Shown: positions 51,307 to 62,268 of the stretch, piece after piece | How the letters are laid out: each line of letters begins with the position of its first letter | How positions within the stretch are numbered: the stretch's first letter is position 1 | Source of the DNA: Piscicola geometra | Taxonomy: Eukaryota > Annelida > Clitellata > Hirudinida > Piscicolidae | Length of the DNA stretch: 64,000 bases | Assembly (NCBI GenBank): GCA_943735955.1 | Contig: OX030958.1 | Coordinates: 2,411,531 to 2,475,530, forward strand | Direction: 5' to 3' | Program-made: the position numbers and the translations under genes | Notes under the pieces: generated by a model | The model's input: only the letters and a program-made list of their open reading frames with translations | Database searches by the model: none | What the model was told of the DNA's origin: nothing

Positions 51307-54037
51307 CATGGGGGGCGGAGCAGGGTGGGCCGGGTGGGCCACGGCTTACCCAATTTTTAGAGCTAATGGACCACAATGTATTTGGCCCACCCAAAAATCA
51401 ACTGTGATAATCATTTGGGAAACTGTTTGAAGTACAACACTATTACAGGCTCTAACTTATAAAATTTGTTAAAATATTTTATTAGAAACTAATTTTTTTT
51501 AAACTATTTTTTTAACTAAACCATCTATTTTCATACTTTTCCTGTAACTAACAAAATGTGTAACTATTATATACCAAAAATTTGTGAACTATTTGCCCAT
51601 CACTGATGCTGACGTAGAATAATTTTTGCTATGGACGCTCGGCGGAGAGCTATATTAAACTTTGTTTAAACTATCAAGCGTTTCCTCACGTAATCCCCTG
51701 AACCAAAAATACCAATTTAAAAAGTTGAAAACGTTTTCTTCTCTGATGTTATTATGAACGAAGTTGATACCAACCACCTCACTGATTGTCCACATTATAT
51801 GTTGTTGAGCGAGGCTGCTTGTGGTTACAGTGGATGACGTCGACAACCGCAGGCAAAATGGTTCAGCAATCATCCATGCTTGCGCATATCACGTCAACGA
51901 GAAGTTTTGCTTTGCAGCTGGTGTCGTGAAATGGGCAACAAGCGCCTTGTTGGAGCATGCAAGGTCGAGTCCGCGTTCGTTGACAAGGGATTCAACAACT
52001 GGAAAGACGGATCCATAAAACTGGATGAACATGCAGCGTCTTTTTCTCCCAGGACAGTGGCTGAATACGTGAGAATAAGAGCAAACCATCTGTTGCTACA
52101 CAGCTAAGTTGTCAGCTGGCTAAAGAAAGCAAGTCAACCGAAATAGATTGGTCGTTCAGCTGAGCAGTTTAATGTTCCTCATGCGTCGTGGAAAAGATGA
52201 AACAAACGACAACCTGCATCAATTGATTCAGATGATGACGAGCAATATCAGTGGTGATGCATCAAAATCAGTTGGCCTACAAAAAAGCATTCATCTAAGC
52301 CACGACATTGTCAACGAACAATGCATTATCATCGGGAAAACGTTGTTACGGGTGGTAATTGAGCGGTTTAATGGCAACAAAGTCGTCAGCCAATTTGCCA
52401 TACTGGTAGATGAGTCAAGGGACGTATCAGGGGCGGAACAACTGTCAATCTGTATTAGATGGACAAACATGATGTTAGCAGCCTAAGAATATTTTTTTAG
52501 AACTGTACAGTCTAAAGGTTTTGGCCATAAAACGAAAATACTGGCGGCATGTCTGATTGACGTTATGACACGATGCCAACTGTCCTTCAGTGAACTACAT
52601 GGTCAAGGTTACGACGGGGCCAGTGCAATGTCTGGAGCAATTTCTGGAGTAGCTCAGCGGATGAAGGAACGCTCACCAAATGCTCATTTAGTCCATTGTC
52701 TGCCTCACTGTCTCAATCTGGCGGTAGCAGAATCGAGAAAATCTGTTCCATTTTTGAGCGGCGAACTGGAGTTTGTTCAGCATATCGTGACATTCATCCT
52801 CAATTCCGGTAAACGCACAGACATGTTGAGAAACGTGCAAAGTCAGTTTGTATACAATGAGAACGAGGAGCAGCACGTCTCGTCTCCAGTGACTAACCTT
52901 CGACCACTGTGCCTTACTAGGTGGACCGTACGAGCGTCAGCAATAAACAGCGTATTTTGCACCTATGAGCACCTTATAGAAACGTTTGAGCGTATAGTAG
53001 CTGATCGAAAAACTTCTTTTAATGCAGCCATTACAGCACGTTGTTTGTTGAATACCTTGCATTCAGCGGAAACATACTTTAAATGTTCAGTTGCTATTCG
53101 TCTGTTTGCATTGACTGACTCGTTTGCTATGGCATTCAGAGTCCTACTATGACGATCTCCGAAGGGATGTGCCGTAAACGTCACGTGTTGAGCGAACTCA
53201 CAGTGTTAAGGAATCAGTTTGAAATATTGTTCGATGCCGCTGTTATTGAAGCAAAGAGGACGGATCTGGAAGACATAAAATTGCCTCGTCGACGACGTGT
53301 TCTTGCCAGCATTTTAGAAGGTGTGTACTGTTTTTAGATTTATTTGGGTTTTTTTTCTGTATGTATATTATTTTAACTTTTGGTTTAACGATGCCGATGT
53401 GAGACGTGACACTCACAAAACCATGTATTCAGCATTGGCAACCCTGGTCAGGCTTCCTAGCACCACTTCGTCATGTGAACGTTCGTTCTCCGGGCTGCGA
53501 CGACTAAAAACGTATTTACGATTGACAATGGGACAGGAAAGACTGAATTCAATCATGATATCATATGTGCACCTTGACTTGATGGACAGTATTAACATTG
53601 TGTCAGTGGCAAATGAGTTTGCCAGTCTAAATGATTTACGTAAAAAACTCTATGGGCATTTTTCATGATTTCTGATTTTGTAATTTAATGTTTGTATTTC
53701 AAATTTTAGTTAATATAAATCATTATATTTTCAGTATTATATTTTTGATTTCTGACTATAATTTTGAGTAAATTTTGAATGTTTTCAATTTTATATAATA
53801 TGAATCATTATACCACACGCAAGTTTGATTATCATTTTGTACAAATTAATTAAAATTTACTCACTAAACTGTCACCCATTGAGTTGAACATTGGAAAACT
53901 CAAAAGGGAAAGTTATAGGGAAAAAACGAACACAGGGCTCTAGGCCCAATTGAAGGCAAGGCTATTAATTAACCAAATTTGGATTAGCGACTTGCCATGC
54001 TGGCCCACCCAATATTTTGCTCGTGGCTCCCCCTATG
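51307..54037 (+). mobile_element. hAT transposon (ZMYM1-like), copy B
   Basis: Ends CATGGGGGGCGGAGCAGGG and, in reverse complement, CATAGGGGGAGCCACGAGC. Flanks TTCTCCAT and TTTTTCAT differ by two C/T changes, an aged 8-bp target duplication. Matches copy A at 34282-35580. At 51592-51605 a TCAGTGATGGGCA-type end suggests another small hAT fragment nested inside. Confidence 0.88.
51860..53668 (+). pseudogene. hAT transposase, TTF-finger/ZMYM1-like, broken
   Basis: Pieces in order: a TTF-type zinc-finger region with SWCREMGN and FVDKGFNNWKDGSIK (about 51880-52030), ISGDASKSVGLQ, QFAILVDESRDVSGAEQLSI (catalytic Asp), GYDGASAMSGAISGVAQRM (second Asp), VHCLPHCLNLAVAESRK (C..H), LRPLCLTRWTVRASAIN, and the dimerisation end SCERSFSGLRRLKTYLRL. 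Several stops and shifts separate them (about 52107, 52485, 53152). The arrangement equals ZMYM1-like or 'DUF4371' hAT proteins. Confidence 0.88.
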
Positions 54038-54540
54038 TTTTTCATATTTTTTTTCTTCTATAACATTCTCTATTTTTTCTTGTCGATGATCTTTCAACAG
54101 ATCCAAAATAATTGTCATGTGTTGACTAGTTTTCATAGTTTCGAAAGACTTTGTTTGTAACATGCTTTGTTACAGAATGTTTTTCAATCAAACAAAACAA
54201 CACCACAAATAATTCAGTAAGGCACTTAGTTTAATTCATACGTTGCAGTCAACCCGTATATCCAATGCGTTTTGGACGCATAATTCATGTGGGTGTGTCG
54301 CGAAGGACGCTGTTTAATTCTTCACTACATATTTCGATGTGGAGGTTGATAGGATTTATTGATGTATAAATAGAACTACATTCAATCAAAGCTATTTAAG
54401 TTAGCTAGGAATAAAATAAGAGTAAATATTAATTTTATTGGTTTTATTAATTAATTAAAATATTTTATGGAATTATTTTATTTATTCATTAGAGTATTAT
54501 ATTAATTAAATATTAAAATATATTTTTTTTATAAAGACCT
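54038..54540. other. AT-rich sequence
   Basis: No recognised gene. Confidence 0.45.
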
Positions 54541-54580
54541 GCGTTGTTCTAACTTCCTAAACTAAACTAAACTATACATT
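54541..54580 (+). mobile_element. LINE 3' tail (CTAAA)n
   Basis: Ends TTCCTAAACTAAACTAAACT, the same tail as the LINE 3' ends at 18411 (-) and 63780 (+). Confidence 0.45.
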
Positions 54581-54799
54581 TTGAAGTTGAGAAAGGCCCT
54601 ACAGCTTTAAGAAAAGTTTTTTCATTTGCAAATTAATTCTTTTAAATTGGCTATAGATTCTATACATAATTTTTAAAAGCATGGAAGCTCCAAAAATTGG
54701 ATCAGTGCCAGATGAGAAAGAAAATCAGACTGGGTCCAGTAGGGAAAAAAATAATTAAATTGCAAATAAATTATAGGCTATAACTTTGAGTTCAGTTCA

Positions 54800-55545
54800 T
54801 TAGGAAATAAGGGTATTACTAGAGTCTAGTAACTTGACTAACATGAAATTTTTTCAGTTGATCTTTATAATGTAGAAGCCCCAAAAGTTGAAGGAAGGAA
54901 TGCTGATTCATGTGAGGTGAAGTGAACATATATAGTTGTTTTTTCTTTGTTAAGTTTTTTGATGAAAGGAACATTTTTCCATCCGTGTTTTGGCAGTGAA
55001 TTAGGGAAGTGTTTGTGTTCACTTGCTGATAATGTAGCCAAAACTGCAAAAAGTAGCTCAATTTAGATAAGTTTGAATGCACTAAATTTTTTAATGCGTT
55101 AGTTTTTTTTAATGCATTAAAATATTTAACGGCGTTAAAAATTTTTAACAGTCATTAATTGATTAACGCGTTAATCGACAATTATCGTAGATTAATGCAC
55201 AGGCTATGCATTGCACAGCTTAACTTTACTTAATAACGTCACAAGCTAAGCTGCGTAACGCAGCTGCTGCGTTTGCAATGCCGGTCAATTTCTCAAACCT
55301 TATTATTATTTATATAAAAAATATTAAAAAATTAGGATATGATAAATGAAATTGAAAGCCGTTAAAACTTTTCATTCAATTTTGATCCGTTTAGAAGTTA
55401 TGTCACTTTTAATGCAAACTTAGCTGCGTACACTCCCTAGTTTTATACTAATGTAAAATTAGCTGATTACGTTAAAACACGAGTAACTTTCGATTAAAAC
55501 TTTTAATCGTTCGATTAACTTCAATTAGATTTTTTTATCGTGGTT
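54800..55545 (-). mobile_element. Composite hAT-type element, partial (copy 3)
   Basis: On the minus strand, module P (GTTAATCGAACGATTAAAAG, TACATTAGTATAAAACTAG) at about 55510-55230 is followed by the left hAT part (CTGTGCATTAATCTACG, TTAACGCGTTAATC) from about 55205 down. The conserved segment around AGCAAGTGAACACAAACAC lies near 55010-55030. Same order as 38101-39346. The right end is not found. Confidence 0.6.
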
Positions 55546-55863
55546 TCATTTCTTTTTTCTTTTATTATAACTGAGATACGTGAGATTTTTCATTAAAAAC
55601 TTTTAAAAAAAGTACACATTTCAATAATGTTGATTAAAAAAAGCATATATTCAAATACTATCAATATCAATTTAATAAATATCAATGAAAAAGAATATGT
55701 TTTAATCATATCAATAAAAAACTATATTTAAATAATATTTATAAAGTTTAAAGCATGGGACATATTATGAGGCATATTGATGCAAAATATAAAGAGTTAT
55801 TATAAACATGAAATTATAATTATCGCAACCGATGATTATTATATAAATTGTCAACTTATTTGA
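55546..55863. other. AT-rich 3' flank of the Ig-domain gene
   Basis: Contains AT-rich runs and possible polyadenylation signals on the minus strand, but no other gene. Confidence 0.4.
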
Positions 55864-58005
55864 TTATATGTTAAAACCAAAAGATATATGAAAGACATAC
55901 AAAAAGAGCGATAGTTTGTTGAGTTTAGGTAGAGAAAGAGAGTTATTAATAAATGAAAGGCGTTCTCTGAATGAAAACCACTTCCTGCAATAAAGATTTT
56001 CAAAAACTTCCATAAAAAAAACTTGCAACAAATGTTCTTGCACTTTAGCAGCACCCACACCACACTTCATTCTCACCAAAGCCACTACACATTCCATTTG
56101 AGCCATACCCATCTTGCAAATCTCTGCAGACTTTTCAAAAGACGTTCGCACTTTTTCATGCAACTGGTTGTATTTGCTGCCCCACTTGCACCGGTGCTGC
56201 ACCAGGTTGCTCAGGTAAATTCTGTAAAAGCATTTGTGGTGTATGGGGTAGCTTTTGCTCACCCCGAAACAAATAGCCCTCCGTAGTGCCAGCAAGGGCT
56301 TGTACATGTTCATCAAAATAATACCACACTTTGGCATGAATCTGCTGAAACACGGCTTGAGTTCGGACTCCATATCGTTGCAGACCATGTGCTCAAAATA
56401 CTTGAAGTTAGAAATGTAGATGAAACCAAAGTTTATGGTCTGCATCAAGAGGCCGTACAAGCTCAAACACTTTTCAGAAAACTTGCACTCTGATTCTTGT
56501 ATGTAGTCGATCGATTTACTCCGGCATTCAGAAATAAGAATATTTTTTTTTCGTGAACTTTTTGAATTTTGATGATAAAAACGAGACAAATCAAGTTGTT
56601 TCATGTGCGTCATGAATTTCATGTACCACTGAGAAAGCTCGAAGTTGCCATTACCCGCAATCAAATGTTCCACACAAAAAAGTTGGTTGAAGAAGGCGAG
56701 AATGCTGCAGAAGGCATCCACTATAGAAGAATCTCCTTCGGGCTCAGCTAGCTTAGAGCCCAGAACATATTTAGTTTTTACGTGTAAGTTGCCCATAGTT
56801 TGTGGATAGTGCTGTGAGCACATGTTTTGGTCAACGTAATTAACTTGATTTCTTGTTAAAGAAATAAACTTAGACTTGCATAGAAAGTAATAGCTGGTCA
56901 CTAAACCTCTAAGTTTTTTAGATTGAGTACAAGGCTGAATCCGCTTGAGACAGTTTACGACGGCTGTTCTGAAACTGCATGTTCTGCCGTATTCCACAGC
57001 AGGAATGTCGACAAATGCTGGATACATGTTTATGAGCACTGTATAGTTCCTGATGCAGCTCATGCCTCCTGTGTCTTCACACGAAGCGTAGTGCTTGCTT
57101 TCGAACTCATTCCCCATGAAGAATTGTTTAGCCACTTTGTTTGGGATCATACATTCGTAAAATCTTCCTGAATAGTTTTGAGCTGGCAAGCCGTGTTTCT
57201 TAGAATAAGAAGAATCAAGCACAATGTTCGGTGCAAGGTTTGTGATGTAACTTTGTTCCATGATACAATACATACCTTCAGTAGTACTTGTAGGAATCAG
57301 CTCAACAATGGCTTCAAAAAAAGGAGTATGATTGTCCGTATCTTCATATTTCGGTCCATAATACTTCAAAGTCATTATCTCTAAGCTGCAAACCTTGAGA
57401 ACAGAGTCTGGGCTGTAGTCTATTGAGACACCTACCAGTAAGTCTCTCACTCGAATGTATTCGTACAAGCGGTTTTTGATTGTCTGATTCCGTGCTTTGG
57501 AGCCTGAGTTTTTTTGCGTAATTGGACATCTCCAGTTCGTGATGAACTCTACATCACCGGTCATTTCTAATTGACATCTGATTGCTAAAGTTCTGTTCAT
57601 GTAGAAAACCTCACACTTGTGCACGTTTAACACTGACAACATTGAAGACTTTATCTCTCGATTTTGTTCGTTTGAAACTGAACACGTATAGATTCCAGTA
57701 TCTTCTAACCGAAGCTGTCGGATTAATAGATTAAACTTTATTTTATTTCTATCTTCATCGTCATAAAGGATTTTCATTTTATTTTTCAAAGTTAAATGGC
57801 TTTTGAGCTCATTATTTCTAGTCAAATGTTCTATTTTATTATCTACTCCTTTGTAAAACCAGTCTACACGGTCCTGAACATCGTCCACAGAGCATTCCAA
57901 AATAACTTGCTGATCATACACTCCATACAAGCTCTTGGGAGTTTCAACAAGCTTACCATCGGATACTTTGTTTAATAGAAAAATAATAATAAAACTATTA
58001 ATCAT
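55864..58005 (-). CDS. Ig-domain cysteine-rich membrane/secreted protein, copy 1 (713 aa)
   Basis: One uninterrupted frame. Residues 1-17 (MINSFIIIFLLNKVSDG) look like a signal peptide. Residues ~22-128 form an Ig V-like domain: Cys38, Trp49 and the LEDTGIYTC motif with Cys108. The remaining ~580 residues are a cysteine-rich, probably helical region with C-x6-C pairs (CLKRIQPC, CFSRFMPKC) and blocks YSKKHGL, HYPQTM and AFCSILAFFNQLFCVEHLIA. N-glycosylation sequons NRT, NQT, NYS and NYT are present. The C-terminus LSLFLYVFHISFGFNI is hydrophobic, like a short membrane or GPI-attachment tail. It is a tandem paralogue of the gene just upstream. I recognise no family for the Cys-rich part; some resemblance to DUF19-like helical Cys domains is speculative. 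An alternative start is an acceptor TTAAACAAAG| just inside the frame. Confidence 0.85.
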   Translation of the reverse strand: MINSFIIIFLLNKVSDGKLVETPKSLYGVYDQQVILECSVDDVQDRVDWFYKGVDNKIEHLTRNNELKSHLTLKNKMKILYDDEDRNKIKFNLLIRQLRLEDTGIYTCSVSNEQNREIKSSMLSVLNVHKCEVFYMNRTLAIRCQLEMTGDVEFITNWRCPITQKNSGSKARNQTIKNRLYEYIRVRDLLVGVSIDYSPDSVLKVCSLEIMTLKYYGPKYEDTDNHTPFFEAIVELIPTSTTEGMYCIMEQSYITNLAPNIVLDSSYSKKHGLPAQNYSGRFYECMIPNKVAKQFFMGNEFESKHYASCEDTGGMSCIRNYTVLINMYPAFVDIPAVEYGRTCSFRTAVVNCLKRIQPCTQSKKLRGLVTSYYFLCKSKFISLTRNQVNYVDQNMCSQHYPQTMGNLHVKTKYVLGSKLAEPEGDSSIVDAFCSILAFFNQLFCVEHLIAGNGNFELSQWYMKFMTHMKQLDLSRFYHQNSKSSRKKNILISECRSKSIDYIQESECKFSEKCLSLYGLLMQTINFGFIYISNFKYFEHMVCNDMESELKPCFSRFMPKCGIILMNMYKPLLALRRAICFGVSKSYPIHHKCFYRIYLSNLVQHRCKWGSKYNQLHEKVRTSFEKSAEICKMGMAQMECVVALVRMKCGVGAAKVQEHLLQVFFMEVFENLYCRKWFSFRERLSFINNSLSLPKLNKLSLFLYVFHISFGFNI

Positions 58006-58053
58006 TTGTTTTATTTGTATTTTGAATATTTATTTGTTTATAATAAACGTCGT
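58006..58053 (-). other. 48-bp intergenic gap with AATAAA motifs
   Basis: Between the upstream gene's stop and the next ATG the minus strand has two AATAAA hexamers and no AG suitable for trans-splicing. Unusually short for a eukaryotic intergenic region. Confidence 0.8.
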
Positions 58054-58673
58054 TTATGAAAATTTTTTGAAAAAACAGTTTACTAATTTAATAATAAAGA
58101 CTACTTTAAGAACAGTAATAAACAAAATAGAATGCAGTCTGTTTGAATTGAATCCTGAAATACTTCTGATTATCTTAGTGTCAGATTGAAGGCTAGAATA
58201 TTTGCACCGAAGATTTATAAAGGCTCTCTTAAGAAGTGAATTAAGAATTTCCTTTTGTAGTCTAGTGGCTTCTAGACCGCATGTTTTGAGAAATATGCTT
58301 GTAAAGCATGAGATGAGGTGCTTTCTCATGAGGCACAGACCCTCAGTCACCTTGCCACTTTCACCCTCTAACGCGTTCAAATCGTAGAACCTTTTACTCC
58401 AAGAACATCTGTTTTCCACTTGATGTTCCGTGTAGACCTTCACAAAGCAGTCGTGGTGCCGACGATAGAGAGACATTTTGAGAGAAGAGCAAAAAAATTG
58501 CCTTAAAGCAATCAATGGTCTAAAAATCAACTCGCTGTTTTTGTCGCAACTGCTCAAGAACTGATCTATGCACTCCGCCAGTTTTTGAGAAGTCCACTTG
58601 CACACTTTCGAATCCATTTCTGAGACGTTCTTTACAACCACCAATCCAAAATCAACAGTTCTCACAAGAATTC
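58054..58673 (-). CDS. Ig-domain cysteine-rich protein, copy 2, exon 2
   Basis: Begins after TTTTTTAG with GAATTCTTGTGAG, giving GILVRTVDFG in frame with exon 1. Carries the second half of the Cys-rich region: CIDQFLSSC, FRPLIALRQFFC, HHDCFVKVY, GLCLMRKHLISCFTSIF and KTCGLEAT. It ends with a hydrophobic helix ILFITVLKVVFIIKLVNCFF and a KKFS tail, i.e. a likely single-pass type I membrane protein. Aligns throughout with residues ~530-713 of the neighbouring copy. Confidence 0.88.
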
Positions 58674-58761
58674 CTAAAAAATTACAATGTAATAATTTTA
58701 ATATCCAATCTTTCAAAATTTATTTTTATAAAAAATGAATTTGTTAAAAATATTGAGAAAC
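58674..58761 (-). other. 88-bp phase-1 intron in copy 2
   Basis: Donor TTTTAG|GTTTCT and acceptor TTTTTTAG|GAATTC. Removing it makes a 751-codon frame and restores alignment to the intronless paralogue (VLG-ILVRTVDFG against LYG-LLMQTINFG). Confidence 0.88.
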
Positions 58762-60394
58762 CTAAAACAGGAGCACATTCTGTTGCAAACAAGCATTCTG
58801 ATTTTTCTTCTTTACTATTGAAGGGTCCTTTGCAATCGAGCAAATACTGGTGCTTGTCGGCCAGATTTTCTTTAAACGAAAATAAACCATGATCGCTTGT
58901 TTGTTTCAAAACGTGAAAGAATTCTTGATACCACTCAGACATTGCAAGACCAACTTTACTGGCAAGAAGGTGTTCGATGCAGTAAGACCTGGAAAAGCCG
59001 GCCAAGTATGAACAAAAAGCCTTGTGCAGCACAGGAGATCTTGTAGGGGGAGTATCGAAAAACTTCATCTGGAGCTTTGTGTTGATGTTCAATCTAACCA
59101 TCACTTGGGGATAATGTTCAAAGCATTTATCCGGATCTAATACGGCGGAATTCTGGTGGTTTCTGATGAGAAGGTAGTCTGAAGTGCACAAGTACCTATA
59201 TGCTTCGATTAGTCCTTTGAGGTCTTTGGTCATGAAACAAGGCTGAATGCGATCGAGGCAAATGATTACATCACGCTGGTGATCACACAACTTGTTGTAA
59301 ACAGTTTTATCGACGTCTACAAAGTTGCTTTCAGAGTTGATGTACGGTAAGAAAAAACCTAAGCACTTCATTCCGTTTTTCATGTCACAACGGGCATAAA
59401 CCTTAGAGGGCTGGACAGGAATCGGAGTGGGCGTGGGTAAATTAGGTCTTGAAATGAAAATTTCAGCTAATGAACAGACGAATTTGTCATTTGGAACTCT
59501 TGGCATAAAAAGACCATGCTTTTTTGGGTAATTGTTGAGAAACTGGTAGTAATATTCAAATTTAAGCTCACCATTTGGCTCTAACAAACAATCAGCAACA
59601 TTATTCAAATTGAAGGTTATTTCAGCCTGGTAGAATCCAAGAACGAATTCAAAAAATGGCACTTCAAAGTCAACATGTTTTTCTTTAGAAGGCTTCTGAT
59701 TGATAGCGAGAGCTTCAAAGTCACATGCTTGGAAGTTTCTATCAACCATGATGTCAAGCTCTACTCCTACGGTGAACACTTGCACACGGATCAGTTGTTG
59801 CAGCAGGTTCCACACAAAGGTCTTGTTGTAGTCTCTGAATCCCTCGGCTGCTCGATCGCACTTCCAACTGAAGGAGTAGTCGGTGTTTCCAGCGGTTTCC
59901 ACAAGACACATATGACTCAGCGTGTAAGCAATTACATAAGCCCTGCAGTCAAGCACGTTGATAACGGAGAGGTGAGCAGTTTTAACAATGGTTCTGTTGC
60001 CTAGCGAAAGAAGGCAACTGTAGAAGCCAGAATCACTCAGGTGGATATCATTGATTCGAAGGTCGTATGCGAAGACGTCACTGGTGGCTCTGTAGAGAAC
60101 ATCTACCTTTTTGAAAAACTTTTTCCTCTTGTATTGTTCATTTTTTGTCAGAATTTCGTAGTTGCTTTCATCTGCAGAGTAGAACCACTGCACGTCTACA
60201 TGACGACTTGATAATGAACATTCCAAAATTACTGACTTTCCCACCATTCCTACAGTATTCTTCGGCATCGAGTGCATGAAAATGCCATCGTTTCGTGTGA
60301 GTTTGAAAGCATTAATGAAAAGAAAAGTGAAAAAAAGCGCTTGCGAATGCTTTGAAGTCTGTCTAAAATTGGCAGTCTGATCGTAAATGCACAT
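58762..60394 (-). CDS. Ig-domain cysteine-rich protein, copy 2, exon 1 (total 750 aa)
   Basis: Start ATG 60394. About 18 polar residues precede a hydrophobic stretch ALFFTFLFINAF (signal peptide or anchor). The Ig V-like domain has Cys59, Trp70 and LSDSGFYSC with Cys127. The Cys-rich region follows, with KCDRAAEG, VPFFEFVLGF, YPKKHGLF, a Pro-rich linker (NLPTPTPIPVQP), GMKCLGFFLP, ICLDRIQPCF, CFEHYPQVM and AFCSYLAGFSRSYCIEHLLA. Together with exon 2 it makes a 750-residue protein. It shares order and cysteine spacing with the downstream gene, so the pair arose by tandem duplication. Probable cell-surface recognition or adhesion role by virtue of the Ig domain only; the ligand is unknown. Confidence 0.85.
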
Positions 60395-61560
60395 TTCTAA
60401 CTCCTTGGAGCAAAAATCGATGGATGAAGATTGTAAACAAAGAGATATAATTTAACATAATTGCTTCGATATAAATAAGTTTAAAAAGTAACTACGTAGT
60501 CTTCAGGTTTAAATAGCGACGTTTAATGCTTATAAACATATATATTTAGTTTATATATAAATATTATATTTATATGCTTATAAACATAAAAACTTTTTAA
60601 TATATAGCTTTTTTTCAATTTTCTTAACCCATATTAAGTTAGCCTCAGTTTAAACTTAAAAGAACAAAACTAATTGTTAAAATAAAAAATTATCCAACTA
60701 TTTTTAAACTAGCATTTTTTGCTTCATAAATTGTATAGGCATTCTTTTGATTATTTTAATTCAACTTTTTTTCTGTAAAGCATGCAGTGGCGCAACCAGG
60801 AAGGGGCTGGGGGAGGCTCATCCTAGGGGACCTCATCCTGGAAACCTCAGCCTGTGGAGACCTAATCCTAGAAGAACTCATCTTGTGAACATTTAATTGA
60901 GAAACTTTTAATATCAAACAATGAAGTATTTATTAAAATTATTATTCTAGCTACTTAAAGTAATTATTTAAATTAAAAAATGATTTGTTTCTCTATTTTT
61001 ATTTATTAAAATTATCATTTCAGTTTCCAAAATAATTTTCTTATTGAATTGAATTAGCATTCCACTCATCAGAATTGTTATTTCATTGTTTTTTATAGTC
61101 TTTATTCAGAATTTATCTTTTGAACACGTGTCTATACACTTGACTTATTTGTATGCTTCAGTTTACAAGTTTAATTTTTTATATCAAAACACCATTAAAG
61201 CCTCATTTCACTCAATAAAAACTTTATTTAAATTTTAGACAAAAACATTTTAAATAGATACATTTTCTACCATAAATACCAGATTTTTCAAATACCCATA
61301 ATGTTTAGACACCATTATTTTTGAAGAAAAAAAATTTTTACGTTTAATATTTATCAATTTTGAATTATTTAATAATAATAAAAATTTCAAACATAAAAAA
61401 AGTTGATTTAAAAGTTCACGATTATATTGGTATTTTATGGCATTTTATATTTGATAAACTATATTTTTATTATTTCAAGTTTTAAAAGTTTCGGGTACCC
61501 ATTGTCTCCCTTAGAAAATGGTGATGATGCTAATTACGAAAATACAAATTATGGCTTTGG
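60395..61560. other. AT-rich intergenic sequence
   Basis: 60786-60890 contains CAGTGGCGCAACCAGG and GGGGCTGGGGGAGG with repeated CTCATCCT units, likely the end of an old transposon. Otherwise no gene. Includes the 5' flank of the Ig gene and the 3' flank of SKIC2. Confidence 0.45.
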
Positions 61561-61649
61561 TCACTGTAAATAAAGACTGGCGGCAAAGACGATGTCTCTT
61601 CTTATGAGTCTGCTTCCTTCCTCCATCCTCTTGCTCAGCACCGGGTCTC
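61561..61649 (-). CDS. SKIC2: Ski2 RNA helicase, last coding exon
   Basis: Encodes (G)DPVLSKRMEEGSRLIRRDI then VFAASLYLQ and TGA at 61563-61561. The ..RRDIVFAASLY.Q ending is the invariant C-terminus of Ski2/Mtr4-like DExH helicases. Acceptor AACGAAG|GA at 61650-61651. The exon joins the previous one across a split Gly codon. Confidence 0.95.
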
Positions 61650-61814
61650 CTTCGTTGCATTTTATAATATTAACAATAAGAGCTCTTGTATAAAAACACA
61701 TGACCCGTACATAAAAATCCAGCACTAAAGAAATCCTGGAATCAACAAATTCCCAAATACTTTTTCAAACACCACAAGGCCTTCAGAAAGTACATGCACC
61801 ATGAACACACTCAC

Positions 61815-61926
61815 CGATGACTTTGGCCACTTTTATGAGATCCTGGAATAAGTCATTGAGGCGTTGAATGCACTTTACAATCACACCCTCCTGTACGTCT
61901 GTGAGCGCCACTAGCTTAGAAAACGG
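61815..61926 (-). CDS. SKIC2: Ski2 RNA helicase, penultimate coding exon
   Basis: Reads PFSKLVALTDVQEGVIVKCI then QRLNDLFQDLIKVAKVIG. This is the DSHCT helical C-terminal domain, with the conserved EG.IV.CIQRL motif. Acceptor CATCGCAG| and donor G|GTGAGT. 112 nt. Confidence 0.95.
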
Positions 61927-62169
61927 CTGCGATGGTCAAGTGGTGGTGTTTTAGTGATGGTCACTTATAGAGTAGTAGTGCAGTGACCTGAATGGCTGAT
62001 GACTACAAAATAAAAAAGCGCAGTTTACGAAACATCACAAAATCATAAAAACATAATTAAATAACAAAAAAACATTACAAGCTAAAAGAGCATGTGTGCA
62101 AATACCACCCAACAATTTTATACATCTAAAACCATCCAGCTTCTACGCCTTCCTAACCCTACATTCGCC

Positions 62170-62268
62170 ATCACGAACCACTCCAAACTATCACGAACTA
62201 CTCCAAACCATCACGAACCACTCCAAACCATCACGAACCACTCCAAACCATCACGAACCACTCCAAGG
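62170..62268. repeat. 20-bp minisatellite spanning a Ski2 splice donor
   Basis: About five units of CCATCACGAACCACTCCAAA (plus strand). In gene orientation the first unit contains the real donor GGAGTG|GTTCGTGATGG, so donor-like copies recur every 20 bp into the intron. Confidence 0.9.

Noticed and set aside
56023..57529. Plus-strand frames of 60-87 codons across the Ig gene
   Set aside because: Shadows of the long minus-strand coding sequence.
60786..60890. CAGTGGCGCAACCAGG as a hAT terminus
   Set aside because: Suggestive of a transposon end but no matching second end or target duplication could be found.
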